A stretch of DNA of 64,000 bases from Gnetum montanum (lineage: Eukaryota > Streptophyta > Gnetopsida > Gnetales > Gnetaceae). This document shows positions 1 to 11,561 of this stretch, piece after piece. The notes below the pieces were generated by a model that saw nothing but the letters and a program-made list of their open reading frames with translations, searched no databases and had not been told where the DNA came from. Location: positions 21,778 through 85,777 of the forward strand of contig MNCI01030691.1 of NCBI GenBank assembly GCA_015680685.1. Direction: 5' to 3'. Each line of letters starts with the position of its first letter. Position 1 is the stretch's first letter. The position numbers and the translations under genes are program-made.

Positions 1-2234
1 ATAGTGTTAATCACATATGGTGCATCCTTAGTATTAAGAGGATGGTTTTGGGGCTTTACTGGGTTTGCCTTGTCAAGTACTATTTCACCCTTGTCAATCA
101 TGCATTGTATATCTTGTTTTAAGGTGAAATAGTAGTTAGTTCCGTGCCCACACCTTTGGTGATATTCATAAAACCTATCCAACCTAAAGCCTCTTGGAAT
201 GGAGGGATCATCGACTATTGCTAAGGTTGGGTTTTTAGCCAGCTCATAGAATCTATCATGTTTTTGGGATGTTACGGGGGATATTTGCTTGTGTTTGATT
301 AACCTGCCCTTTAGAAGTTGATCTAATAATTTTGAAGGCTTTACAAGAAAGGGTGTGTATTAAGTAGGATTTTTTCATTCGAATGTACGAGTGTGACCCA
401 TGTTTGTGGGTTGTTTTTCTTTCTGTCCTGAATTGTTAGGTCAGGCTATCTCGGCCACTATTGCTACTATCATTTTGGATTTATCCTTATCTTTCCTCAT
501 ATGTTGGCTCCTAAAGGCTAAGTATGTTGGATCGTTACTTTATTACGTCGCCTCTTCTATGTTCTTAATTTGTGTGAATTCTTGACTCAAAGTACGAGTG
601 CTTAAATAATAAAGTTTTGATTTAACAAAGTCATTCACGGAAGCCTTAAGAATGGTAAGCAAGTATGTCTCAGGTATGGGCTCGTGAAGTTCATTTAGGG
701 CTGTGCTCCAACTTTGGATGAATTTCTACACTGGCTCTAATGGCACTTTTTAAATTTGAATCAAACCATCTAGCATGGCTTCAGGCTTTAAATTATATTT
801 AAAATGGGTAACGAAGTGATGTAACAAATCCTCCAAAGAGGATATGGAGTTATAGGGTAAAGCTCGGTACTAGTCTAAGGGTCTTCCTATCAAGGACATA
901 GCAAATGCATGTAGAATTACATGAGGCCAAGCTTGAAGCAATAGACATTCTAGTCAAAATGTTACTAGATGGGCATTTGGATCTCCCTCTCCATTGTACT
1001 TGGTTAGTTGAGGTAATGAGATTGCCTTTGGCAAGGTTAATGGTGGAACTAAAGGATGAATTGGGTCATCTTGGTAGAAGTCCAACACCTTGACTTCCTT
1101 AGTGTTTGTAGTTTTAAGGCACTTTAACTCCTTAGTTAATGAGTGCATCATTTTCTTTGTGTCTACCCACTCTTGGGTGGTAGGTAGACTAGCTGGTTGA
1201 GTAGATTGCAATTGGTAGTAGTTTGATTATTGTATTGTTTGTGGAAAGGGAGACTGTTGGATTGTCGGTTGTTGTGGTGGAGAAACATTTAGAGATGGGG
1301 TTGTAGGATGTGCTACATTGTAGTGAGCAGTTTGGTATTGCTAAATAACTGGTGAAACCCACTACCCAGCCACATTTTGTGAGGTGACACCCTGAACATG
1401 TTGGGATGAAGTAATCAGAGGTGCTCTATGGGTTTGTACTTGTGGTATGTAGTGGATGGACATGGAAGCTGGTATAACTGATGGCATCCCTATTACTTGG
1501 AGTTGGAAGATTAATCTTGAATTAGTTTGAGGAGGGGGTTTTTGGGACTGCACTTGTAGGGGTATGATGCAGATGGATGTATCAGATTGAATGTTGGACA
1601 TGGGGAAGGTCGGAATATCAGTGCATACTTTCTATAGAAAAACCGGTGCTCGAGTGTTTATAGATAAAGAGGGAAATATTGTTTCTTCTAGGAAAGGTTG
1701 GAATGATGGGTTTGTATGGGCATGAGGACTAATGATATGGTATGAATCTCCATGCTCAGATTGGGCCACAAAGTCATCTTCCTCATCTTCACTCTGAGGC
1801 TCTATCAAAGGTGGCTGTGAAGTTTGATTCCTCATCATAAGAAGCTAAGATATGAATCGATGATGGGGCTTAGAAAGGGGAATTATGTTAAATGCTGAGG
1901 GAGTGAACTCACAACCTCCCTTGTAGATGAGCTCATAGTTTCTCTTTGCTTCTCTTTCTATGTGATCGATAGGCAATTTGGCTTGAATCTTTACACATAT
2001 GAAATTATATTGTTCTGGTGTGAGGATTGCGTAAGTAGGGTCCCTACCTTGTAGCCTAAGTGAGTAGCAAGTTGGCCCTTGAGGGTTGATAATTTCAATC
2101 GCAGTTATGGGTTTTTTCTCATTCACATGGTTTGAGGTCCTAGCCCCAAAGTCAGAGATTTGCAACATTGCTGTGTTGATTTGGGAAGATTCCATAGTAG
2201 CATGTGTAAAATAGGCTGGACAAGCTAGAGGCAT
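1..2234 (-). pseudogene. Element A: gag region, decayed and cut by window edge
   Basis: Structural protein (gag) region of a Tat-like Ty3/gypsy retrotransposon read on the minus strand. Broken frames at 2234-1845, 1838-1632, 1601-1362 and 1211-954 continue towards base 1. The segment at 1211-954 (PTTQEWVDTKKMM, then KEVKVLDFYQDDPI) matches the plus-strand gag of element B at 5506-5770 almost residue for residue. The same succession of blocks is present in both copies: a 130-residue N-terminal block, an acidic SEDEEDD stretch and a Pro/Gln-rich linker. Several in-frame stops and frame changes show it is not functional. The rest of A must lie left of the window. The gag assignment rests on similarity to B, whose downstream pol is recognisable. 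Confidence 0.8.
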
Positions 2235-2398
2235 GAGTGACTAGGCTTAGCATGAGTAACTCACTCAGTGTGAGTAAACTGGCTCAACGTGAGTAATTGG
2301 CTCAACGTGAGTAACTAGCTCAGCATGAGTAAGCTAGCTCAGCGTGAGTAACCAGCTCAGCGTGAGTAATTGGCTTAGGGTGAGTAGGTGAAGCTAGG
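2231..2398. repeat. Minisatellite of 18-19 bp units in the leader of element A
   Basis: About nine tandem degenerate copies of a unit close to GCRTGAGTAACTRGCTCA. It lies between A's LTR end and the first gag frame, in the untranslated leader. The core word GTGAGT also recurs in the LTRs of B, often as the complement of CACGCT. Confidence 0.85.
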
Positions 2399-2528
2399 CA
2401 TTTGTAAGCTAGCTTGACAAGCTGAGCTTTAGTTTCAGCACTTAGTTTGTGCAACGTTTAATAGGTAGCATGGTAAATGTTTTGACAGGACAATAAATAG
2501 GTAGGCCCTCCTTCTAGTGCCAATTTAC
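2399..2528 (-). other. Element A leader and candidate primer binding site
   Basis: On the minus strand, the sequence just inside the LTR end reads GTAAATTGGCACTAGAAGG (2528 downward). The TGG start a few bases after the LTR is what a tRNA primer site looks like. The same place in B reads TTAGCACTAGAAGG, so the word is conserved in the family. I cannot name the tRNA. Confidence 0.45.
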
Positions 2529-2640
2529 TGTAATAACTAAAATTGTCAGCGTGAGGCTGGAAGGGAAAAAAATGTTGAATGATTATCAGAGAGACATAGT
2601 GGACCCTGCCTTCGCATGAGGGCAAGCTAGAAAAGGAAAC
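2529..2640 (-). repeat. Element A 5' LTR, terminal 112 bp (interrupted by B)
   Basis: The reverse complement of this stretch aligns with the last 107 bp of B's LTRs (20960-21066 and the end of 4296), ending in the same ..TACA before GTAAATT. At 2640 the LTR stops abruptly where B begins, and it resumes at 21072 beyond B. It is therefore one half of a split LTR. Confidence 0.85.
2636..2640. other. Target site duplication of element B, left copy (GAAAC)
   Basis: GAAAC directly precedes the TG of B's 5' LTR, and the same five bases occur at 21067-21071 directly after the terminal CA of the 3' LTR. Five-base duplications are normal for Ty3/gypsy integration. Confidence 0.9.
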
Positions 2641-4296
2641 TGAAACACCACTAATTTTGGCCCAGCACTTTGAAATGAGAATGACCAAAGCCCTTCCCAG
2701 CATTCGAGAGGCAAAACTCGACTAAGGCATGGAACTCATGCCCAGCTTATTTAAGCCAACTTACTCATGTTGTCATGGTAGCTTACCCTTAGTGTAAGCA
2801 ACTCCAAACATCATCAAAATCACATTCAAGTGTAGGGCATGTTGTGGTCACGATGTGGGCACACTGTGGTCACGCTGTAGCGTGAGTCTAGCGTGACCAA
2901 CTTTCACAACCTCCAAACTAAGTCGAAATGACTTGGTTTCAAATGTGCAGGCCATCCTTGGGCTCAGCATCGACAATCTCTAGTTCCAACCTCCACTCCA
3001 AAAAGTTCCAATTTCAAAGGTTCAAAAATTGTAGTTTTTGCAAGTCACGCTATGGTCACGCTGCAGCGTGAGTCCAGCGTGACCTACCCAAAAGTGCCTC
3101 CAAACAAGTCACATTCAAGTCCATTTTTCAACTGGAAAATCACCCTCAAGGTCAAAAGGGGGGTAGCAGTTGCACTCAAAAACCTAGGCTTTAGAACTCA
3201 AAAATTGATGTCAAAAAATGTCTTTTGCCTCACTCATGCTAAAGGTCATGTTGGACGTGAGTGCAACATGAGTGCAGCATACACACGTTGCACACACATG
3301 CTGGGACACACGCTAGGCATGAGTGTAGTGTGAGCATGCTAAAGCTCAAATCAAGACATGCTAGGAACAAGTCAACTCATGCTGCGAACCTTGCATAGGC
3401 AGAGACACCTCAAACAACCATGGACTCAACACCCCACAACAGTCAATTTAGAGATCTAGAAGTTTCAACTGAGCAAGAGTCCATTTCTCTTGTTGTACAT
3501 TATTATTTCATTGTAAATATTCATTTGTGGGCTTGTCGAGCCCTCACAGTCCAAATTGTATGTACTCCCATGGGCTTGAGTAACCCACATGTTGTAAGAT
3601 AAGATGAACCTGGTTAAGAATGTAGCTTGCCCTCGCACGTCCAACTCACATTCAACTATCCATTGGACACGTGTCATGAGATCTACTTTCCTCTCACCTC
3701 CAAGCTATTGATTCCATTTCCAAATTCCCCACCCGAGCCCAGCCTAGCCCTATAAATGCCCTGTGAATTCACATAAATGGGGTTGGCAATTTTTGAGTTA
3801 AATGACTTAGGAAACTTAGAACAGCAATCCTTGGGTGCTTGGCACACTTTAATTGATAGCATCCAAACACTTCTGAAACACATTGCCCCAGGGCTTGGCA
3901 CTTGACTTGCCATCTGTAGCTATGCTTTGACTGGTGCACATATTTTCTATATAATACAATACAACTCATTTTACCAGCTATTATTTTTCTGTTTACTCTA
4001 TTTTACATTTAGTTTACATTCTATTTACAATACCAGTTTTTTGCATGCATTTTCGTTTAAGTTTCATACATGTTGTTTATGTTTTAAAACATTAGATATG
4101 ATAAATCCAGTGCAAGTTGTAGTTTATGCTTCAGGACATCCTTGGCTGATTTGCGTGTAGACCATCCAAGGTACTCTACCTTTGTTTACTTTTCCAGCTT
4201 GCCCTCGAGGTGAAGGCAAGGTCAGCTGTGTTTGCCTAACGATCTTTTGGTGTTTTTTTTCCTTCTAGCCTTACACTGATGATTTAGGTTAGTACA
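2641..4296 (+). repeat. Element B 5' LTR (1656 bp)
   Basis: Starts TGAAACACCACTAATTTTGG and ends AGTACA. It aligns along its length with 19339-21066. It is rich in the words GTCACGCTG and AGCGTGAGT around 2850-3340, which often face each other as inverted pairs. Confidence 0.93.
3749..3757 (+). promoter_or_regulatory. TATA box in B 5' LTR
   Basis: CTATAAATG lies about 1.1 kb into the LTR in a C-rich context (AGCCCTATAAATGCCC). The equivalent place in the 3' LTR (about 20436-20447) reads CTCTAAATACC, so the box is damaged there. Confidence 0.6.
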
Positions 4297-4325
4297 GTAA
4301 ATTAGCACTAGAAGGAGGGTTGACA
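4297..4325 (+). other. Element B primer binding site region
   Basis: Directly after the 5' LTR the sequence reads GTAAATTAGCACTAGAAGG. The related copy A has TTGGCACTAGAAGG here, so B's site has probably lost a TGG to TAG by mutation. The tRNA identity is unknown. Confidence 0.45.
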
Positions 4326-4439
4326 TTGATCCCGCTACCTGTCCAAATGTGCATAGAAAAAATGCTGAAGCTAAAGCCCAGATTGTCCAGTTAGCTTACA
4401 TACGGTGGCTTGACTTACCCCCATCCACTCCATCATCCA

Positions 4440-4600
4440 TCTTGATACAAGTCACCTATAGTTTGGTCACGTTGTTGGTCATGCTAGTCACGCTGCAGTT
4501 TGGTCATGCTATTGGTCACGTTGGTCATGTTGTTGCTCATATTCAACATTGTCTAGCCCAGTTTGGTCACGTTCAATATGACATCCTCCCAAATTAACCC
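4440..4600 (+). repeat. GGTCAYGYTGYT repeats in B leader
   Basis: Several irregular copies of GGTCACGTTG or GGTCATGCTA occupy the leader. The position is equivalent to A's minisatellite and it uses the same CACGCT/AGCGTG word family, but it is less regular. Confidence 0.6.
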
Positions 4601-5500
4601 AACAACACTACCAATCTTAGACTTTGGGGCTGAAACCTCGAACCGTGTGATTGCCATGGAATCCATAACTGTTATTGAACAGATAAATCCCCAAGGCCCT
4701 ATGTGCTAGTCACTCAAGCTACAAGGCAAAGGTCCTACTTATGCGACTCTTACACTCAAATAGTATAAATTCATCAAGATCCAAGCCAACCTACCTATCA
4801 ACCATATAGAGAGGGAAGCAAAGAAAGAATATGAATTTATCTTAAAGAAGGATGTGAGTTCATCCCTTCAGCATTTGACATAATCCCGCTATTTGAAAAC
4901 CATCATAAACTCATATCCCAACTTCTTAAGGCAAGAAGTCAAGCCTTATAGCTACCTCCAATAGAGCCTCAAGATGAGGAAGATGACTTTGTAGTCCAAT
5001 CTGAACATGGAGATTCCTACCACACCATCAGTCCCCATGCCTATACAAACCCATTATTCCACCCTTTTTTGGAAAAAACTGTGCTTCCTCCTTTATCTAC
5101 AAACACTCGAGTACCAGTCTCCTAACAAGAGGTACCTGCTTCCATTCCTATCTTCTCCATGCTCAATAATATTCACTCTGATGCATCCACTTTCATTGTA
5201 CCCCTGCAAGTACAGTCCCAACAACTCCCTCCCCAAACTAACGTAGGATCAATCTTTTAACCTCAAGTAATTAGGATGCCATCGGTCATACCAACTTCCA
5301 CATCCATCCATTACATACCTCAGGTGTAGATCCATGGCACACCATTGATTACTCCAATCCAACATGTTCAGGGTGTTACTTCACAAGTTGTGGCTAGGCA
5401 GTGGGTTCCACTCGCTATAGTCTCAGTCCCGAATACTATCCCACCACAACAAACATCAACCCAACAACCTCTCTTCCCACAAACATGCAATAATTAAACA
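4601..5500 (+). pseudogene. Element B: N-terminal region upstream of gag core, decayed
   Basis: Three-frame reading gives fragments such as INPQGPMC, LQGKGPTYATLT and LPINHIEREAK. They match the minus-strand block of A at 2234-1845 (INPQGPTC, LQGRDPTYAILT, LPIDHIEREAK). An acidic stretch and a Pro/Gln-rich linker follow, as in A. Stops and shifts break the frame repeatedly. Presence in both copies shows this N-terminal extension belongs to the family rather than to B alone. Its function is unknown. Confidence 0.6.
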
Positions 5501-6273
5501 ATTATTTGTCACAATCCGCTCAATCCACTGGTCTACCTACCACCAAAGAATGGGTAGACACACAAAAAATGATGCACTTGTTGGCAGAAGAATTAAAATG
5601 CCTTGAAACGATGAACACTAAGGAAGTCAAGGTACTAGATTTCTATCAAGATGACCCAATTGACCCTTCATTTCCACCCTTAACCTTGCCAAAGGAATTC
5701 TTGTTACCCGAGCTGACCAAGTACAATCGAGAGGGAGACCTAAATGCCCACCTAGTGACATTTCAAATAGAAAGTCTTTTGCTTCAGGCATGGCCCCATG
5801 TAATTTTGTGTGTTTTTGCTATGTCCTTAACCGAAAAAGCCTTAGATTGGTACCGAGCTTTACCTCGTAGCTCCATATCTTCTCTAGAGGATTTTTTGCA
5901 CCAGTTTGTCACCCGTTTCAAGTACAATCTGAAACCTGAAGCCACATTAGATAGCTTGATTCAAATTAAACAAGTGCCACTAGAGCCAGCATAGAAATTT
6001 ATCCAAGGGTGGAGTGTAGCCTTAAATGAACTTCACGAACCCATGTTTGAAACATATCTTCTTACCATCCTTAAGGTAGCTATGAATGACTTTATTAAAT
6101 CAAATCTTTACTATCTAAAAGCTCGCACATTGAGCCAAGCATTCGTGAAAATCAAAGATATGGAAGAGGTAGCACAAAAAAGTAATGACCCAGCCTACTC
6201 AACCTTTAAGAGCAAACATACGAGGAAATATAAATCCAAAATAACGGTAGTAGCAGTGGCCAAAATAGCCTGA
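5500..6273 (+). pseudogene. Element B: gag (capsid-type domain)
   Basis: Encodes the retrotransposon gag core that would build the particle. The frame 5506-5994 contains PLTLPKEFLLPELTKYNREGD and then LTEKALDWYRALP...SISSLEDFLHQFVTRFKYNL. The W-Y and F..RF pattern is typical of the plant Retrotrans_gag family. A stop at 5992 interrupts it, and the domain continues in 6043-6273 with YLLTILKVAMNDF and LSQAFVKIKDMEEVA. The closest relative in the window is A's gag on the other strand. The frame is broken, so it is not functional. Confidence 0.85.
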
Positions 6274-6439
6274 CCTAGTCATCCAGGACAAAAAGGAAAA
6301 CAACCTGCTATCCCAAATAGCTATGAAAGAACCACACCCACTCCTACACTCAAAAATTTCTCAAATAGAAACAACAACATAGGTCATGCCCATACATTCA
6401 AAAGAAAATACCCCACTCAATACACACCATTGCCCATGA

Positions 6440-6837
6440 ATCCTTCACAATTGCTTAATTAACTTCTAAAGGCTGGGCTAATTCAACACAAACAAATGTC
6501 TCCTGCAGCCTCCCAAAGACACGATCAATTTTGTGAATTGGCCAAAAATCCAGCCTTAGCAATAGCCAACGAACCTCCCATTCCAAAAGGCTTTAGGTTG
6601 GATAGGTTTTGTGAATATCACCAATAGTGTGGTCATGGGACTAATTACTGCTTTACGTTGAAATAGGATATACAACGCATGATTAATAGGGGTGAAGTAG
6701 TATTTGATGAGGCAAACCCAGTAAGACCCCAAAACCAATCCATGGGGGTTTACAAGGATCCTCTCAATACCAATGATGCACCATATGTGATTAATACTAT
6801 CCATGTGGAAGATAGACAAGATGTTCCATGAAAACAT
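6440..6837 (+). pseudogene. Element B: gag C-terminal zinc-binding segment
   Basis: The plus-strand reading contains FCEYHQ, a stop, CGHGTNYCFTLK and DIQRMINRGEVVFDE (about 6608-6705). The C-X2-H-X4-H-X4-C spacing followed by LK..IQ..I..G is the usual nucleic-acid-binding motif at the end of Tat-lineage gag. Two in-frame stops show decay. It follows the gag core and precedes the protease, the expected place. Confidence 0.7.
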
Positions 6838-7611
6838 TTTGTGATTTGTAGGCCCTCAAAAAACACACCTACACCAACATATCCTCAAACCCCTTTCATC
6901 ATGCATACACCCCCCACATGCAAAAACTATTCGTTATCCATGTACCTCCTTCTGTTGCAGCCACAACCACACAATCTAAAAATTGACCCATTTCGTTTGT
7001 GATCTAGGTGCCAAAACACCCTAATACATAACCCACCTGCATTTCCTTGTGACCTTTGCAAGAACGTTTTGCCTATAGACTAACAAGAGACCTCTTGGAA
7101 AGAGAAAAACATCAACACAAATTGGGACCACCAAAGCCAACATCGTTAGACGTTGTTCCCATGGGTCCGCCCATCAGTGAGCCTAGTAGGAGTCATCAAA
7201 ATAAGGATAATGTCACGAGTGATGTCCCAAACCTAGCATATTCAGCTACTAATGTAAAAACCCCTCCACGGGAAGTACGAATGCTAGGTCAAATGGACCA
7301 AATCTCTACAGAAAAGGGTAACCCCAAATGGTAAAGACCTAGCGAATGCGTTGACCCAGGTCACATAAGCTTTGAAACAAAAGAATACTTCTTTAAGCCT
7401 GTATGATCTAGTAATGACTTCACCAATACATTGAAAAGTTCTCGTGCATATGTTAACTTTGGTCCTTGTTAGTGAGGACCTTCCTATAGATGAACCATCC
7501 ATTCATGCAATATTGTCCGTGCAACCTTAGGAATCAAAGACTACATCCCTAGAGTTTCGCGTTAAGGACATTAAGCTAGATGAGAAAATAGGAGAAGTTA
7601 CTACAACCCCT
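6838..7611 (+). other. Element B: gag-protease linker, no recognisable domain
   Basis: Stops are frequent. The open stretch 7056-7334 is rich in Pro, Ser, Lys and Asn (MGPPISEPSRSHQNKDN) and looks like a disordered linker. The position between gag and protease suits that reading. Confidence 0.5.
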
Positions 7612-8172
7612 ATGCTCATAACGATACAGGTTAATCATTTCAAGATACATAGGGTGCATGTCGATGATGGTGCGGCAACAAATGTAATACCTTTTCATGT
7701 TATCAAAAAACTAGAACTTACAAAAAAAATACAATCTGCGACAACTTCTTTCCTAAAATCCTTTAGTGGTTCTTATGTTGGAGTGAAAGGTATGGTTACT
7801 TTAGATTTCATAGCTGGAGCCCAATTCCCCACATCAGCAGAATTCATAGTGGTTGATGAAATGCTAGGGTTTAATCTAATCCTAGGATGTCCCTCGCTAG
7901 CTCAACTTAAAGTTATATCCTCACTAATCCATGAGGAGATCCACCTACCTTATGAGGGTGGTGAGATCATCATATATGGAGACGCAATAGTACCACCTAC
8001 TTCCTCACACCCTAAAGTAGGTCAAGAGTCAGAAATTGAATTCATTGAGCCTAAGAAAGGAACCATGAGCATACCTCAAAACATAAATCCAATGTTAACT
8101 TCCAATCCTACTAAAACTGAAGAAACACCAAACAATACAAACATGTGCACCATTCCTACTGATGTCTATTAG
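7612..8172 (+). pseudogene. Element B: aspartic protease
   Basis: Retroviral-type aspartic protease that would cut the polyprotein. The open frame reads VHVDDGAATNVIPFHVIKKL near residues 18-37, the D-[ST/D]-G-A active loop in its common Tat variant (DDG). It then has FIVVDEMLGFNLILGCPSLAQLK (about residues 82-104), equivalent to the LLGRPW hydrophobic motif. The 186 codons are intact, making it one of the better preserved parts of B. It is separated from RT by 6.2 kb of other sequence, which is unusual. Confidence 0.82.
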
Positions 8173-8289
8173 TGGAATTACCCTTTGATATGACTGATGA
8201 AGGGGAAGGTGAGTATAAAATCTTACCTAGATGTCCAACCCCACATGTTAAGCTACAAAGGATCAAGAAGCAACTCAACAAATAGAATG

Positions 8290-8620
8290 AACTAATAAAT
8301 TTATGAAATTATGTTAAACTACAAATGTCTGAAATGACGTTAAACTACAAATGTCCGAAATGACATTAAACTACCGATCGTGTGGTATGACGTTAAATTG
8401 CCAACAAACGTCTGCAATGACATTAAAATAACCACAGTTAGAAATGGCCTGTTCCATTTAAAAGCTTTTTGAAAATGTTACTACCTTTGGCCCACATGGC
8501 ATAAAACTATTAATCCTTTCTTTCCTTAACAACAAATGCAACAGTCCATCATAACTTTAAACTGATGTACCTAGCTTGAAATGGCTTTAAACTAGAGCCA
8601 AAAAGTTACAAATTCATGAA
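8290..8620 (+). repeat. Degenerate repeats around GACRTTAAACTACAAATG
   Basis: At least six irregular copies of TGACGTTAAACTA with variants (TGACATTAAACTA, TGACGTTAAATTG) are spaced 25-40 bp apart. A related array occurs after the integrase at 17820-18175, so the two arrays flank the antisense gene plus the RT-IN block. Confidence 0.7.
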
Positions 8621-8976
8621 CTCCCGTCATTTTACATTGGATTTTCATTTACAAGTTACAATTTAGATTCATGCATGATCATTGCCTTCTTTTTCAAATA
8701 TTTACCTTATGTTTTGCTTTACATTTTAGAAATTTATGCTACCTTTAGTTGCATGCACATGTTCACAATATACTTGAGAGAACAAAGAAAAACAATGAAA
8801 AACATGAAAAATAACAAATATATATATATATATACATGGAACATCAAAGTAATGAAGGAATGCAACCATTTTATACCACAATTAAATCTAGGTCATTACA
8901 TCAGTCTTTATACATCCTTTTAAACATTCAAAAATCTAAAAACACTTAACGGCTTAAGTCTGACTAACACAAAGCT
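8621..8976. other. AT-rich spacer, nothing recognised
   Basis: A simple TA run at about 8819-8834 and no coding signal. It lies just beyond the 3' end of the antisense gene, where a 3' untranslated region and polyadenylation signals would fall. Confidence 0.4.
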
Positions 8977-9195
8977 CATGGATGGGGCTGATCCCCAAGA
9001 TCCTCTTTATCATCCACTCCTGATCCACTAGGGCCAACTCCATCATTAACATGTCCTTGAAAACAGAAAATAGAAAACAAAGCAAAACAGGGTAGTAAAC
9101 CAAATCATAAACACAGAAATCACAAAAAAAATAGTAACACTAACAATGAAAACAATAAAATCATACAAAAATAAATGCCACAATAAAAGACTCAC

Positions 9196-10795
9196 AAGTG
9201 AGGAAGGCCCCAAGTTGGTCTCCAAATGCCATAGAATCTCCTTCTTAGACATATTTGCCCAATCCTCCTCTAAGCCAAGGTCAATGCTAGCAAGTGTTTT
9301 TCCCTTGTCCACCAGGGTCCAAGTAGGGCACTCAAGAGAGAACACGCCTATCACAGCCTCCCTAGAGGTGGTGGAAACTATTCTCTCAGGAGATCCCTCC
9401 ACCTCGGTGCACTCAGAAAACCTATCATAAGCAGACTACAAACCTAACCCATCAATGAACATCTCCATCTGGTGATGTTCAATTGACTCTTCCTTCAACC
9501 ATTTCTTGTACTGATGCTTGTGGTCCTTTTGGTCTTGGCCCCACTTTCATACTTTGGCAGCAAAGGATTTCCAATCTTAACATTTCCTATTCAAGAAATC
9601 TATTTGTGCTCTTTGTTCTACTAAGTCCCGTGTAGCCTACACTTTATTGTTCAACACCATCCAATAATGTGCATAGGTGATTTCAGATGAGTGCCATGTG
9701 CTATCACCAGACAACCTAGCAATAGCAAAGTCATAACAAGATTCGAGATCCCTTTTCTCCTCTCTCTCTCTTGCTAGTGTCTCCTTTAGTGTGTGAACCT
9801 CATCCCATAGATGCTTAGTCAAATGCCTTAAAGTCCAAAAGGTCTTGACATTTTGTACGATGCAACCAGAAATCACATCATAAATCTTTCTTGGGACTTG
9901 CTCAATGTCCCCTGGTAATTTAGGGAGAGCATCAATATGAGTAGCTTCAGAAGGATCCCATTGGAGTTTAGCTCCTACAGGTGCACACATAAATTAATCA
10001 TGATAAAAAATGAACACAAAGAAACACAGCTAAAGAGGAACGTATCAAAATGACCTTCGCTGTCTAGCCTGGGTGGATCATCAAGATGCAAAGATCTATA
10101 AAAGAAACCATCAAGGACATCCCTTTCATCACTTGAATGCCTAAGTGCATCCAAGGCCTTTGCAAGCTTCGTCCCCATGTCGCTTGTCACACCCTCTTGT
10201 GGAGCCAGAATTTCTTCTTCCTCGATTGCTTCTTCCTTTTCTTTTCCTTCCTCCTCAGGTATTGAAGCCATGACCTCTCTCCCCTTCTCCAAACTTTCCT
10301 CTGAAATAACACCAGAACCTTAAAGTTAGTATGATATAGCACATAGGTATACCCAATAGTGTATAAACCAAAAAAGAAAATATATAACAATAAAACAAAG
10401 CACTTACCCTCCACTGGTAGAATAAATCGAATCTTCTTTGCCCTTGGGGGTCTCACATCCGGGGCAAGATCCTTTGGACATTCTTTCCTTTCTACCTTTG
10501 CCTTGGACTTTCCAATAGTCTCACTAATCAAGTGTTTAACCGATTTAACAAATGTGCATAGCCTAGGTGGCTTCAATCCCAAGCTATCATGGGAATGATG
10601 AGAACAACTGGCCACACCTCCACTAGTAACCAATACTGACTCCTCGATGTCTTCCGATGGGTCCTGGGATCTAGTGGTGCTATATAAGTGGAAAATCCAA
10701 GGGCGGGATAGTTGCAAATGGTCTCTAAAAATGTTGTGGTTATCCTCATGAACTACTAGGAATTCAGCGAACCTACGTAGGTATCCTGCAAAGAA
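9196..10795 (-). pseudogene. Charged C-terminal region of the antisense gene (four exons)
   Basis: Exon 10795-10408 ends with KSKAKVERKECPKD and a basic PPRAKKIRF stretch, which could be a nuclear-localisation signal. Exon 10300-10055 is acidic (EEEGKEKEEAIEEEE). Exon 9974-9196 holds HTLKETLAREREEKRDLESCYDFAI, a likely coiled coil. Introns 10407-10301, 10054-9975 and 9195-9056 have GT..AG ends. The hydrophobic tail that appears if 9195 onwards is translated straight through is intron sequence. No enzymatic motif is seen. Confidence 0.5.
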
Positions 10796-10837
10796 GGAAA
10801 AGGTAAAGTGGGATTTTGCATGGATGTTTGAACGTAA

Positions 10838-11463
10838 CCTGATGAATTTCCCATGAAGGTCAGATCCCAAAAATTGTGCCCAATTGTATTGCATGCCTAT
10901 CTCCAAATCGTAGGCATCACATGTGCAGACTTGATCCTAAGATTTCTCCCTTGAGAAAGAGATTTGGGGAATGCCCGTGCCCAAAAGAGAGGATACAAGA
11001 AGTTCACTTCCATCAATCAGGTATCCTCTCACATGGAAAATCTCTTAGGACCCTTAGACACACATAACCACTACTCAAGCTCCCTTATGACCTACTCATC
11101 TTTAGTTGCTTTGTCTACAGCTACCATGGCACCATTCATGGGAATGCCAAAAAGATCAGAAAGAAACTCAGTGGTTAGGTGGAATGATACCTTTACTCCC
11201 CGAACCTATGTGGTAAAACATGAAGCATCACCGCTGAAAGGATCAACAATCGTAACCATCTCAGCAGTCAGAATGCTAGGAGTCAAGGCTGTAAATAGGT
11301 CCATCAAATCATCCTGAGTGAGGCAATTGATAATAAAATTAGAAGCTTTCTTCTGTAACCATATTTGTGATTGCTCTACCTCCCCATACTTCATAAGAAG
11401 CATAGCCTCAGTACGCCCTATAGTGAAGGAAACTTCTGAGAGGGGGGGGGGGGGGGATGACCG
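10838..11463 (-). pseudogene. Plant transposon-associated domain of the antisense gene
   Basis: Reads MLLMKYGEVEQSQIWLQKKASNF, then (after a stop) VRGVKVSFHLTTEFLSDLFGIPMNG, and further on VNFLYPLFWARAFPKSL. The V+GV..SF....I...LGIP signature is typical of the putative plant transposon protein domain found in extra ORFs of gypsy elements. D's extra ORF has a similar NIYGVKIEFS...VLNLPN stretch. A run of 15 G at 11442-11456 lies at the start of this exon and may cause frame slippage or sequencing error. Confidence 0.45.
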
Positions 11464-11561
11464 CTGTAAAAGAAAAACATAGAGTGTAAAGTTAGAAAAG
11501 TGACATCACACACAATGATGCAACAAAAAAGGAAAATGGAGTCTACTGTGCAGTCACTTAC

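Noticed and set aside
9046-9200. Hydrophobic, membrane-like tail in the minus frame 9402-9046
   Set aside because: It starts at a clear GTGAGT donor and ends at a TTTTCAAG acceptor, so it is translated intron.
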